NCBI GenBank assembly: GCA_004293505.1
Contig: RDYY01000020.1
Coordinates: 1 to 11,655, forward strand
DNA: 11,655 nt
Origin: Sphingobacteriia bacterium
GTDB lineage: Bacteria > Bacteroidota > Bacteroidia > Chitinophagales > Chitinophagaceae
Reading direction: 5' to 3'
The position numbers and the translations under genes were made by a program. The number at the start of each line of letters is the position of its first letter. Within the stretch, counting starts at the first letter, position 1. Positions 5,681 to 11,655 of the stretch are shown here, piece after piece. The notes beneath the pieces are model-generated. The model ran no database searches. It had not been told where the DNA came from and saw only the letters and a program-made list of their open reading frames with translations.

Positions 5681-7693
5681 TTATTCCTCTTCTTCTTCTT
5701 CGATGAAGACCCGGTTAAGGCGAATACCCGAGACGGGTGCCACAATCAGGGGGAATTTTTCAATGGTCACATTGCTGGGATCCAATCCAAAGCCACGCTC
5801 TTCGCCCAAACTGATTTCTTTCAGCCAGAAATAAAGCTTCATGACAATCCTTTCCAATATGGGCAATTCGTTGTCTTGGCTGAGGTATTTCTCCAACACA
5901 ATGAATTGGAAATCGCCTACTATGTTGTTCTTCTCCAAGCTCTCGTAGCGGCTGGTGATGTTCACTTCTTTGTTCTTCACCAATTCTTCCACTACTTTGC
6001 GGAACATCATGTTGATGCGTTGTTCTACCCTGAATCCCAACCGGAATTCTACCCGGATGATGTCGTTGGGAATGATGTGTTCTACGGAATATTCTGATGT
6101 GTAAGGATCATCCAAGACATCTACGTGCACAAACCAATAAATGTCGGCCCGCTTGGGCTTTTTGTTTAAAATGGAATAAATGATTTTGTGCTCAATCTCG
6201 TGGTGGTTGTTGGCACTGGTCATGTACACCAAGTGCGTAGCATACTTGGGGATGGTTTTGTCGTTGCTCAATTCTTGGATCATGGGAATATAATGTTCCA
6301 AGCGAACAAACTCAATGTAACGGTTCTTGATTTTTCGGCTGCGGAACCAAACATACATGACGGCAAAAAGGCCCCCTCCCACAATCAAGGTCACATAGCC
6401 TCCGTGCAAGAATTTTTGCAGGTTGGCCACTAAAAAAGACAGTTCAATGCTTAAGTAAACGGCCAAATAGCAATAAATCCAAATCGGCAACACCCGGTAC
6501 AAAACCAAGTAATTGGCAAAAAGAATGGAAGTGCTGATCATGCACATGGTGATGGCCAAACCATAGGCCGCACCCATGTTGGCCGATTTTTGGAAATACA
6601 AGACAATGCCCACACAACCCACATACAACAAGAAACTGATGCCTGCAATGTAGAGTTGGCCTTTTTCTTCGGTGGGGTATTGGATCTTCATCTTGGGCCA
6701 GAGGTTGAGGCGCATGGCTTCGCTGATCAACGTGAAGGAACCTGAAATCAAAGCTTGCGAAGCAATGATGGCGGCCATGGTAGCAATGATGATGCCCGCC
6801 AGTTTAAACCATTGGGGCATGATGCCAATAAAGGGATTGAAGCCATTGGCTATCATGGCTTCGGGTATTATTTGTCCCCGGTATTGAGCCAAGAGCCAAG
6901 CACCTTGTCCCAAATAATTCAAGATGAGACAGGTTTTGACAAAAATCCAAGAGATGCGGATATTGCCCTTGCCACAATGGCCCAAATCGCTGTACAGGGC
7001 CTCGGCCCCCGTGGTACATAAAAATACAGCGCCCAAGAGCCAAAAGCCTTTGGGATAGGTGGCCAACAAATCAATGGCATAATAGGGGTTGATGGCTTTG
7101 AAAACTTCCAAGTCATCGGCCAAATGGGCTGCCCCCAAAATGGCCAACATGGCAAACCAAACCATCATGATGGGCCCAAAAAATTTGCCAATGAAAGCTG
7201 TGCCAAATTGTTGAACCACAAACAACAAAGTGATGATGCCAATGACAATGGCTATGATGGTTTGTTGGGTAATGTTTTTCAAAGCGGGCAATTGCCGCAA
7301 TCCTTCGATGGCAGAAGTAACAGTGATGGGAGGCGTGATGATGCCATCGGCCAACAGCGCTGCACCGCCCAACATGGCAGGAATGACCAACCATTTGCGC
7401 CGCCGCCGCACCAAAGCATAGAGCGAAAAAATTCCACCTTCTCCCTTGTTGTCGGCCCGAAGGGTTAGAATCACATATTTTAATGTGGTTTGCAAGGTCA
7501 GGGTCCAAATGATGCAAGACAAGGCGCCAATGATCAATTTGTCGCTGATCACTTTTTCGTGGATGATTTCGTTCAACACGTAAAGGGGGGAAGTCCCGAT
7601 GTCACCGTAAATGATGCCCAGGGCGATGATCATGCCCGCCGTGGAGATCTTGTTCAAGTTTTTACTCACAAAAGCAAGTTTGTTGGTCAGCAC
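5681..7693 (-). CDS. kup: KUP-family potassium uptake protein
   Basis: Inner-membrane K+/H+ symporter of the KUP/HAK/KT family, 670 residues, slightly longer than the roughly 620 of E. coli Kup. Diagnostic motifs are GIIYGDIGTSPLY (26-38), ADNKGEGGIFSLYAL (80-94) and ADGIITPPITVTSAIEGL (115-132). About twelve hydrophobic segments extend to roughly residue 450, followed by a soluble cytoplasmic domain of about 215 residues. The start is a GTG at 7693: the frame has no ATG before it, and the next Met (residue 21) would remove the basic N-terminal tail ahead of the first helix. A -7 box ends 12 bases upstream of the GTG, so the leader is very short. The protein ends in six glutamates encoded by a GAA/GAG triplet run. 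It heads the operon with the rhodanese and two hydrolases; why these are grouped is not clear from sequence. Confidence 0.96.
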   Translation of the reverse strand: MLTNKLAFVSKNLNKISTAGMIIALGIIYGDIGTSPLYVLNEIIHEKVISDKLIIGALSCIIWTLTLQTTLKYVILTLRADNKGEGGIFSLYALVRRRRKWLVIPAMLGGAALLADGIITPPITVTSAIEGLRQLPALKNITQQTIIAIVIGIITLLFVVQQFGTAFIGKFFGPIMMVWFAMLAILGAAHLADDLEVFKAINPYYAIDLLATYPKGFWLLGAVFLCTTGAEALYSDLGHCGKGNIRISWIFVKTCLILNYLGQGAWLLAQYRGQIIPEAMIANGFNPFIGIMPQWFKLAGIIIATMAAIIASQALISGSFTLISEAMRLNLWPKMKIQYPTEEKGQLYIAGISFLLYVGCVGIVLYFQKSANMGAAYGLAITMCMISTSILFANYLVLYRVLPIWIYCYLAVYLSIELSFLVANLQKFLHGGYVTLIVGGGLFAVMYVWFRSRKIKNRYIEFVRLEHYIPMIQELSNDKTIPKYATHLVYMTSANNHHEIEHKIIYSILNKKPKRADIYWFVHVDVLDDPYTSEYSVEHIIPNDIIRVEFRLGFRVEQRINMMFRKVVEELVKNKEVNITSRYESLEKNNIVGDFQFIVLEKYLSQDNELPILERIVMKLYFWLKEISLGEERGFGLDPSNVTIEKFPLIVAPVSGIRLNRVFIEEEEEE
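5684..5701 (-). repeat. GAA/GAG triplet run encoding Glu6 at the end of kup
   Basis: Six consecutive glutamate codons (four GAA, one GAG, one GAA) directly precede the kup stop. Because rhodanese translation starts one base after that stop, this purine tract also lies where a ribosome binding site for the next gene would be. Unit gain or loss would keep frame and only change the number of glutamates and the spacing of purines. Confidence 0.75.
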
Positions 7694-7704
7694 TAATGCT
7701 TTAA

Positions 7705-7712
7705 CAAATGTA
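7705..7712 (-). promoter_or_regulatory. -7 box of the kup promoter (TACATTTG)
   Basis: TACATTTG on the minus strand is an exact match to the Bacteroidota TAnnTTTG element. The expected start of transcription is near 7701, only about 8 bases before the kup GTG, so the mRNA would be almost leaderless. A -33 element is not clear. Confidence 0.55.
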
Positions 7713-7749
7713 TGCTGATTTTACATACCGAAATTGTTGGCGCTGGGTG

Positions 7750-7757
7750 TACATTTG
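7750..7757 (+). promoter_or_regulatory. -7 box for the secreted-protein gene (TACATTTG)
   Basis: The same octamer TACATTTG lies on the plus strand 19 bases before the ATG at 7777, followed by TTGAAAAG. The predicted start is near 7761, with a leader of about 16 bases. Together with the oppositely oriented copy at 7705-7712 it makes the 83-base gap a compact divergent promoter region. Confidence 0.55.
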
Positions 7758-7776
7758 TTGAAAAGCCGGGAATTGC

Positions 7777-9360
7777 ATGAAATCAAGTTCTAGGAGTATT
7801 TTTTGGCTGTTGCTGCTGTTCTTGCCTTTGGGTTTGATGGCACAAGACATTGTGTATTCAGAACCCGATCGGGACGATCCCCGCACGGTCAATTTTGAAG
7901 TTTTGGGGAAAGTGGGGGGAAATGTAGTGGTGTACAAGAATTTTCGGGAACAACACAGTTTTTCCATTTATGACGCCGACATGAAGCAATTGGCCAAGAT
8001 CAAGGCGGCATTTATTCCAGAGCGGGTCAAGGTGCTGAGCACCGATGCTGTATTATACGGTGACTATTTTTACTTTTTTTACCAGTACCAACAAAAAAGC
8101 ATTGTCTATGCCATGGCCGTTAAGCTCAATGGCAATGGCAAAATGATGGCTGATCCCGTTCTGTTGGACACAACCTCCAACATCAACTACACGGTCAATA
8201 GTTCTATTTATACCTTTTTGGCCAGTGAGGACAAACAAAAATTGGCCGTCTTCAAGATTGCCACCCGCGAAAAATTTCACAAGATCAGCTCTGTTGTTTT
8301 TGATGCCAAATTAGAAGCCTTGGAGCATGTCAGCATTGATGTGCCCGTTGGGTTTAAAAATGATTTTTTGGGTGAGTTTGGTTTGGACAACCAAGGAGGA
8401 TTGGTTTTCTTGAGAGAAGGTGGAAGTGGGGCCAATGGTGCGGATGGCATTGTTCGCTTGAGCTTTATGTACAAGCCTTTGGGGGCCAGCCGAGCGGTAG
8501 TCAGTGAGGTTAACCTGCGCGGGTTGAATTTAGACGATACCCGGGTAAAAATTGACAACCGCAATGGCAAGGTCATCATCAGTTCTTTCTATGCCAAAAT
8601 CCGCAAAGGAAATATTGATGGGTTGTTTTATTATCTCTGGGACCGCAATGCTTTAAAAGAAGCACAGAACACTGCCTTTCCCTTTAGCGATGAATTTAGA
8701 GAGGAAATTCGGGGCGACAGTCCAGCCAAAACGGCTTTCAATGAGTTTTATTTAAAGAACATCATCCTGCGCAAGGACGGGGGATTTATGCTGGTGGCCG
8801 AATCGGTTTACATCAGTTCACGGGGCAACAACATGAACCGCTGGGACTACATGAACCGGTCCCCTTTTTGGACCCCTGGTTTGGGAACGGGCATGATGAT
8901 GGGCCCCATGGATTTTTATTCCTTTAATTCCCCCATGTGGGGTAGCCCTTGGGGTGGTTTCAATGGACCTTATTGGGGTGGGGGAACGGGCAACAGTGTC
9001 ACCCGCTATTTTGCGGACAATGTGGCCATCCTCTCCTTTGCGCCCGATGGAAAATTGGAATGGAGCAACATTATTCGCAAAACCCAATACGACGACAATA
9101 CCGAAAATTTCATTGGGTTTGGATTGCTCAATGCCGGCAGTCAAATTCGTTTCTTGTTCAATTTACAAGACAAACGAACAACCATCCTGACCGACCAGGC
9201 CTTGTCCCCAGATGGCCAAATTGACCGCAATCCCACCATCAAGAACCCTGAAAGGGGGTATGATTTCATGCCCAAACACCTCAAGCAGATTGGGTCCCAA
9301 TCTGTGGTCATCCCTTGTATGTACAAGGGTTTTATTTGTTTTGCCAAAATTGATTATTAA
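7777..9360 (+). CDS. secreted protein of unknown function with Met/Trp/Gly-rich insert
   Basis: A 527-residue protein I do not recognise by name. Residues 1-23 form a signal peptide (basic MKSSSR start, Leu-rich core, cleavage around MA-Q). No Cys follows the cleavage site, so it is not an obvious lipoprotein. The mature part contains recurrent beta-strand-like blocks such as FSIYDADMKQLAKIK, KLAVFKIA, GGLVFLREGG, KVIISSFYAK, GGFMLVAES and VAILSFAPDGKLEWS. These resemble the blades of a beta-propeller or a similar repeat fold; this is inferred from pattern only. Residues 348-408 form a low-complexity segment rich in Asn, Met, Trp, Gly, Pro and aromatic residues, probably an exposed loop. No catalytic motif is apparent. 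It has its own promoter, is divergent from kup, and is followed after one base by a DUF6427-like membrane protein, suggesting a cell-envelope role. Location is periplasm or outer surface. Confidence 0.85.
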   Translation: MKSSSRSIFWLLLLFLPLGLMAQDIVYSEPDRDDPRTVNFEVLGKVGGNVVVYKNFREQHSFSIYDADMKQLAKIKAAFIPERVKVLSTDAVLYGDYFYFFYQYQQKSIVYAMAVKLNGNGKMMADPVLLDTTSNINYTVNSSIYTFLASEDKQKLAVFKIATREKFHKISSVVFDAKLEALEHVSIDVPVGFKNDFLGEFGLDNQGGLVFLREGGSGANGADGIVRLSFMYKPLGASRAVVSEVNLRGLNLDDTRVKIDNRNGKVIISSFYAKIRKGNIDGLFYYLWDRNALKEAQNTAFPFSDEFREEIRGDSPAKTAFNEFYLKNIILRKDGGFMLVAESVYISSRGNNMNRWDYMNRSPFWTPGLGTGMMMGPMDFYSFNSPMWGSPWGGFNGPYWGGGTGNSVTRYFADNVAILSFAPDGKLEWSNIIRKTQYDDNTENFIGFGLLNAGSQIRFLFNLQDKRTTILTDQALSPDGQIDRNPTIKNPERGYDFMPKHLKQIGSQSVVIPCMYKGFICFAKIDY

Positions 9361-9361
9361 A

Positions 9362-10345
9362 GTGGTTTTTCTTTTTCGCGATAAATCGGTTGTCAATTTG
9401 GTGTTCTTGGTCCTCTTGTTTTTGGGGATTCACTGGGCCATTTTCTTGCTTCCACCCTTGCCTACAACAGACCCCGCGAATGGTTTTTTGGGTACAGGGA
9501 TTCACCGGGTGACGCAAGCTTGGACGGGGGCAATATTGACGCCCTTGTTCCTTTTGGCCGTTGTTTTGCAGGCGGTGCGGCTCAATGTGGTTTTCAATGA
9601 ATGGAAACTGTTTGTAGGTGCGGGTTATACCGTTTCCCTGGCCTATGTTTTGCTGTCGGGAACCCTCATGGTTTTCTTTTACCATTCACCCGCTTTGTGG
9701 TACAATTTTGGGCTGTTGTGGCAGTTGGAACGCTTGGTGAAATTGTACAATGACCCCAAGCCCAAAACGCTGTTGTTTAATTTGGGATGGGTGTCGGGTT
9801 TGCTTTTCTTGGCCTATCACCCAGCCCTGGTTTTTTTACCCGTTTTGTTTTTGGCTTTGGGCATTTTGCGCCCTTTTCGCTTACAAGAATGGCTCATGTT
9901 GCTATTGGGTTTGTTCTTGCCTGTTTATTTTTTGTTTTCTTGGTATTTCCTCACCGACCAATGGACAGCGATCAATGGTTTGTTGCCCCAGTTTGACCTG
10001 GGTTTACCAGCCCAATGGCTGTCTCCTGCCCAATGGGTAGCAGTGGGGTTAATGGGCCTTTCTTTCTTAGTGGGTTTTGTTTATTGGCAGCAATTCAATG
10101 GCAGGGCCACCATTCAAATCCGGAAAACTTGGGGGGTATTGTTCTTGACCACTTGGGTGGCTTTTTTAGCACCCTTTTTGTTTGCACAGCATGGATTGGA
10201 AACGGCTTGGCTGGCTTTGCTTCCCCTCTCTGTCTTTGTTTCGAATGTATTCAGCTTTCCCCGTCGGTTGTGGTTGCCCAACTTGTTTTTTTGGCTTTTT
10301 GTGGCCTTGGCCATTTGGCAAAACTGGCTCTGGTTGAAAAAATAG
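9362..10345 (+). CDS. polytopic membrane protein, DUF6427-like
   Basis: Integral inner-membrane protein of 327 residues with about nine or ten hydrophobic segments (around residues 11-30, 55-72, 85-106, 140-170, 176-195, 222-241, 256-275, 281-297 and 303-322). Its start (FLFRDKSVVNL), the early RLNVVFNEWKL segment and the central RPFRLQEWLMLLLGLFLPVY segment resemble the uncharacterised Bacteroidota family DUF6427, which has about this length. This is recognition from memory and would need a profile search. No transport or enzymatic motif is evident. The start is not an ATG. The GTG at 9362, one base after the preceding stop, gives the family-like N-terminus; a TTG at 9350 is the main alternative. 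The frame stays open upstream inside the previous gene, but that part is that gene in another frame. It is probably translated together with the secreted protein. It ends 45 bases before purQ. Confidence 0.82.
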   Translation: MVFLFRDKSVVNLVFLVLLFLGIHWAIFLLPPLPTTDPANGFLGTGIHRVTQAWTGAILTPLFLLAVVLQAVRLNVVFNEWKLFVGAGYTVSLAYVLLSGTLMVFFYHSPALWYNFGLLWQLERLVKLYNDPKPKTLLFNLGWVSGLLFLAYHPALVFLPVLFLALGILRPFRLQEWLMLLLGLFLPVYFLFSWYFLTDQWTAINGLLPQFDLGLPAQWLSPAQWVAVGLMGLSFLVGFVYWQQFNGRATIQIRKTWGVLFLTTWVAFLAPFLFAQHGLETAWLALLPLSVFVSNVFSFPRRLWLPNLFFWLFVALAIWQNWLWLKK

Positions 10346-10365
10346 GGTACTCCATCTTCCCTTTG

Positions 10366-10373
10366 TACCTTTG
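10366..10373 (+). promoter_or_regulatory. -7 box of the purQ promoter (TACCTTTG)
   Basis: TACCTTTG matches TAnnTTTG and lies 17 bases before the purQ ATG, in the 45-base gap after the DUF6427-like gene. The expected start of transcription is near 10377 with a leader of about 14 bases. It would let purQ be expressed independently of the membrane-protein gene ahead of it. The following CCC resembles the C run after the metG box. Confidence 0.6.
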
Positions 10374-10390
10374 CCCAAAATTGTGAACAG

Positions 10391-11050
10391 ATGAAGTTTG
10401 GTGTAGTGGTCTTTCCTGGATCCAATTGTGACCGTGACATGCAAGATGCATTGGCCCAAGACTTGGGCAAAGAAGTGGTCATGCTTTGGCACAAAGACAA
10501 TGATTTATCGGCCTTTACCACCGAAGATTGCATTGTGTTACCGGGCGGATTTTCTTATGGCGATTATTTGCGCTGCGGTGCCATTGCCCGCTTCAGTCCC
10601 ATGATGCAAGCCGTGGTGGATTTTGCCCAAAAAGGAGGCAAGGTGCTGGGGGTTTGCAACGGGTTCCAAATTTTGTGTGAAAGTGGACTTTTGCCCGGCG
10701 TATTGTTGCAAAATGCCAACCAGCAATTCATCTGTAAGAATGTTTACATCAAACAAGCCAACGGAGAAGCATTGCAAGTTCCTATTGCCCATGGTGAAGG
10801 TCGCTATTATGCAGACCCCGCCACTTTGGATGCGTTGGAAGCAGGCGATCAAATTTTATTTCGCTATTGTGATGCCGCTGGCAATGTGGATGAGTCGGCC
10901 AATCCCAATGGTGCTGAAAGACAGATTGCAGGTATTCGCAATGCAGCAGGGAATGTGTTTGGCATGATGCCTCACCCTGAAAGGGCCTGTTCTTCTTTAT
11001 TGGCCAACATGGATGGTAAAAAAGTATTTGCCCTGTTGGGTTTGAACTAA
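10391..11050 (+). CDS. purQ: phosphoribosylformylglycinamidine synthase subunit PurQ
   Basis: Glutaminase subunit of FGAM synthase, step 4 of de novo purine biosynthesis. It hydrolyses glutamine and passes ammonia to PurL, with PurS as the third subunit, in the cytoplasm. The protein has 219 residues, normal for stand-alone PurQ. The class I glutamine amidotransferase triad is complete: Cys89 in [17 protein letters not shown], and His195 with Glu197 in MMPHPERA. The N-terminal [13 protein letters not shown] and the [18 protein letters not shown] block are PurQ hallmarks. A separate purQ implies the small-PurL, three-subunit enzyme and not the large fused PurL seen in many other Gram-negatives. 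The purL and purS genes are not in this window. It has its own -7 box 17 bases upstream and no obvious Shine-Dalgarno sequence. Confidence 0.98.
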   Translation: MKFGVVVFPGSNCDRDMQDALAQDLGKEVVMLWHKDNDLSAFTTEDCIVLPGGFSYGDYLRCGAIARFSPMMQAVVDFAQKGGKVLGVCNGFQILCESGLLPGVLLQNANQQFICKNVYIKQANGEALQVPIAHGEGRYYADPATLDALEAGDQILFRYCDAAGNVDESANPNGAERQIAGIRNAAGNVFGMMPHPERACSSLLANMDGKKVFALLGLN

Positions 11051-11077
11051 GCTTTTTACTTTTTTGTATATCAACAC

Positions 11078-11539
11078 ATGAAGATGAAAAAATTAACCTT
11101 GATTGGCCTGTTGGTGTTGGGTTTTCAGTTGCTCAGCCAAGCCCAAATAAAAGATCCCATTGTTTGGACCTTTGCGGCAGTAAAGACCTCCTATAAGCAT
11201 ACTTATGATATCCAGATGACCGCTGTCATTCCCAAGCCCTGGCACATTTATTCCCAGTCCCAAGGGCCAGGCGGACCCTTGCCCACCAAGATAAGTTTTA
11301 ACACCAATCCTTTGGTGACAGTCTTGGGAAAGCCTGCTGAAAAAGGAAGCATGAAAGAAATCAAAGACGAGATTTTCAACATCAAGGTGAAGCTAATGAG
11401 CGGGACAGTTGTATATACCCAAAGGATCAAACTCCAAGACGATTATAAAACCAACATTAGCGGCACCATTCAGTATTTGGTGTGTGATGACAAACAGTGT
11501 TTGCCCCCGGCTAAAAAGACTTTCAGTGTTGCGCTCTAA
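11078..11539 (+). CDS. secreted DsbD-alpha-like (N-terminal DsbD domain) protein
   Basis: Stand-alone exported protein of 153 residues matching the N-terminal, periplasmic immunoglobulin-like domain of DsbD (DsbD-alpha). In the full system this domain takes electrons from the membrane domain and hands them to periplasmic thiol partners. Residues 1-22 are a signal peptide (MKMKKLT, Leu-rich core, cleavage after SQA). The diagnostic part is near the C-terminus: YLVCDDKQCLPP with Cys136 and Cys141, the redox pair followed by the typical LPP. The earlier WHIYSQSQGPGGPLPT segment is also typical of the family. E. coli DsbD has C-X5-C here, whereas this has C-X4-C, which I recall as usual in Bacteroidota. 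ATG at 11084 is a possible alternative start. Its last 14 bases overlap the probable start of the next exported protein, the likely partner. No catalytic thioredoxin motif is present. Confidence 0.88.
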   Translation: MKMKKLTLIGLLVLGFQLLSQAQIKDPIVWTFAAVKTSYKHTYDIQMTAVIPKPWHIYSQSQGPGGPLPTKISFNTNPLVTVLGKPAEKGSMKEIKDEIFNIKVKLMSGTVVYTQRIKLQDDYKTNISGTIQYLVCDDKQCLPPAKKTFSVAL

Positions 11540-11655
11540 GGGGTTTTTGCCCCGGCTTTTAGCGACATGGGTGCTGGGTTTGTGGATGGCCATTTTGCCC
11601 AACTTGGTCTTGGGACAAACCGACACCAGCGCTGCCAACCAGCCCAAGATTGCCT
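11526..11655 (+). CDS. N-terminal fragment of an exported protein, possibly the DsbD membrane partner
   Basis: An open frame that leaves the window after 43 codons. From GTG at 11526 it reads as a good signal peptide: MLRSKGFLPRLLATW with three basic residues, then a hydrophobic core LGLWMAILPNLVLG, then QTDTSAANQ as the likely mature start. TTG codons at 11529 and 11547 are other possible starts. The in-frame ATG at 11586 would remove the basic n-region. It overlaps the DsbD-alpha-like gene by up to 14 bases, implying coupled translation. By analogy with Bacteroidota gene order I expect a CcdA/DsbD-type membrane protein with a thioredoxin domain, but nothing in the visible part proves this. 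Confidence 0.62.
   Translation, partial: MLRSKGFLPRLLATWVLGLWMAILPNLVLGQTDTSAANQPKIA

Noticed and set aside
5680..5745. A 22-residue Ser/Lys-rich N-terminal extension of the rhodanese (start at 5745)
   Set aside because: It is the kup 3' end read in another frame. The rhodanese domain starts normally at the ATG at 5679.
7113..7517. His-rich 134-residue open frame on the minus strand within kup
   Set aside because: Out-of-frame reading of kup membrane-segment codons; the histidines come from frame-shifted Ile/Ala/Met codons.
9212..9361. An upstream ATG at 9212 giving the membrane protein 50 extra residues
   Set aside because: The extension lies wholly inside the preceding gene, is not hydrophobic or family-like, and the GTG at 9362 gives the expected short N-terminus.
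10346..10369. Inverted repeat GGTAC / GTACC around the purQ promoter as an operator or PurR-like site
   Set aside because: Only 5 bp per arm with a 14-base spacer; it can arise by chance and has no second copy in the window.
11057..11066. TACTTTTTTG before the DsbD-alpha-like gene as a promoter box
   Set aside because: The spacing inside the motif is two bases too long, so it does not fit the consensus.
1..11655. A search for defence systems, mobile elements, CRISPR arrays, tRNA or rRNA genes
   Set aside because: No repeat-spacer pattern, transposase, integrase, terminal inverted repeat or tRNA-like fold was seen, and the genes fill nearly all the space.

Overview
The window looks like a chromosomal housekeeping stretch from a member of the Bacteroidota, probably of the Chitinophagia/Saprospiria kind. 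The reasons are: -7 boxes of the Bacteroidota type (TAnnTTTG) a few bases upstream of several genes; little Shine-Dalgarno signal; a methionyl-tRNA synthetase with the KMSTS signature; a DUF6427-like membrane protein; and a separate DsbD-alpha-like secreted protein with a C-X4-C motif. The taxon is inferred from these features and not proven. Coding density is very high: no gap between genes exceeds 83 bases, and no RNA gene, insertion sequence, CRISPR array or phage gene was seen.

Layout. (1) Bases 1-1739, minus strand: metG, open at the left edge and so missing its C-terminus. (2) Bases 1806-3761, plus strand, divergent from metG: two adjacent paralogous S66 LD-carboxypeptidases, the first with an export signal and the second without. 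(3) Bases 7693 down to 3758, minus strand: a tight four-gene run of kup (potassium uptake), a single-domain rhodanese and two paralogous membrane-anchored alpha/beta-hydrolases, with gaps of 1, 12 and 2 bases. The last hydrolase meets the second carboxypeptidase tail to tail with a 4-base overlap. (4) From 7777, plus strand, divergent from kup: a secreted protein of unknown function, then a polytopic DUF6427-like protein one base later, then purQ behind its own promoter. (5) From 11078: a secreted DsbD-alpha-like protein, whose end overlaps the start of another exported protein that runs off the right edge, probably the rest of a split DsbD-type system.

How the genes fit together. The carboxypeptidases point to peptidoglycan turnover in two compartments. 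MetG and PurQ are core translation and purine-synthesis enzymes. The kup operon joins ion uptake to a sulfurtransferase-like protein and two hydrolases whose substrates cannot be read from sequence. I see no defence, mobile or secondary-metabolite system. The most open questions are the secreted 527-residue protein with its Met/Trp/Gly-rich segment, the exported carboxypeptidase paralogue, and the kup-rhodanese-hydrolase operon.
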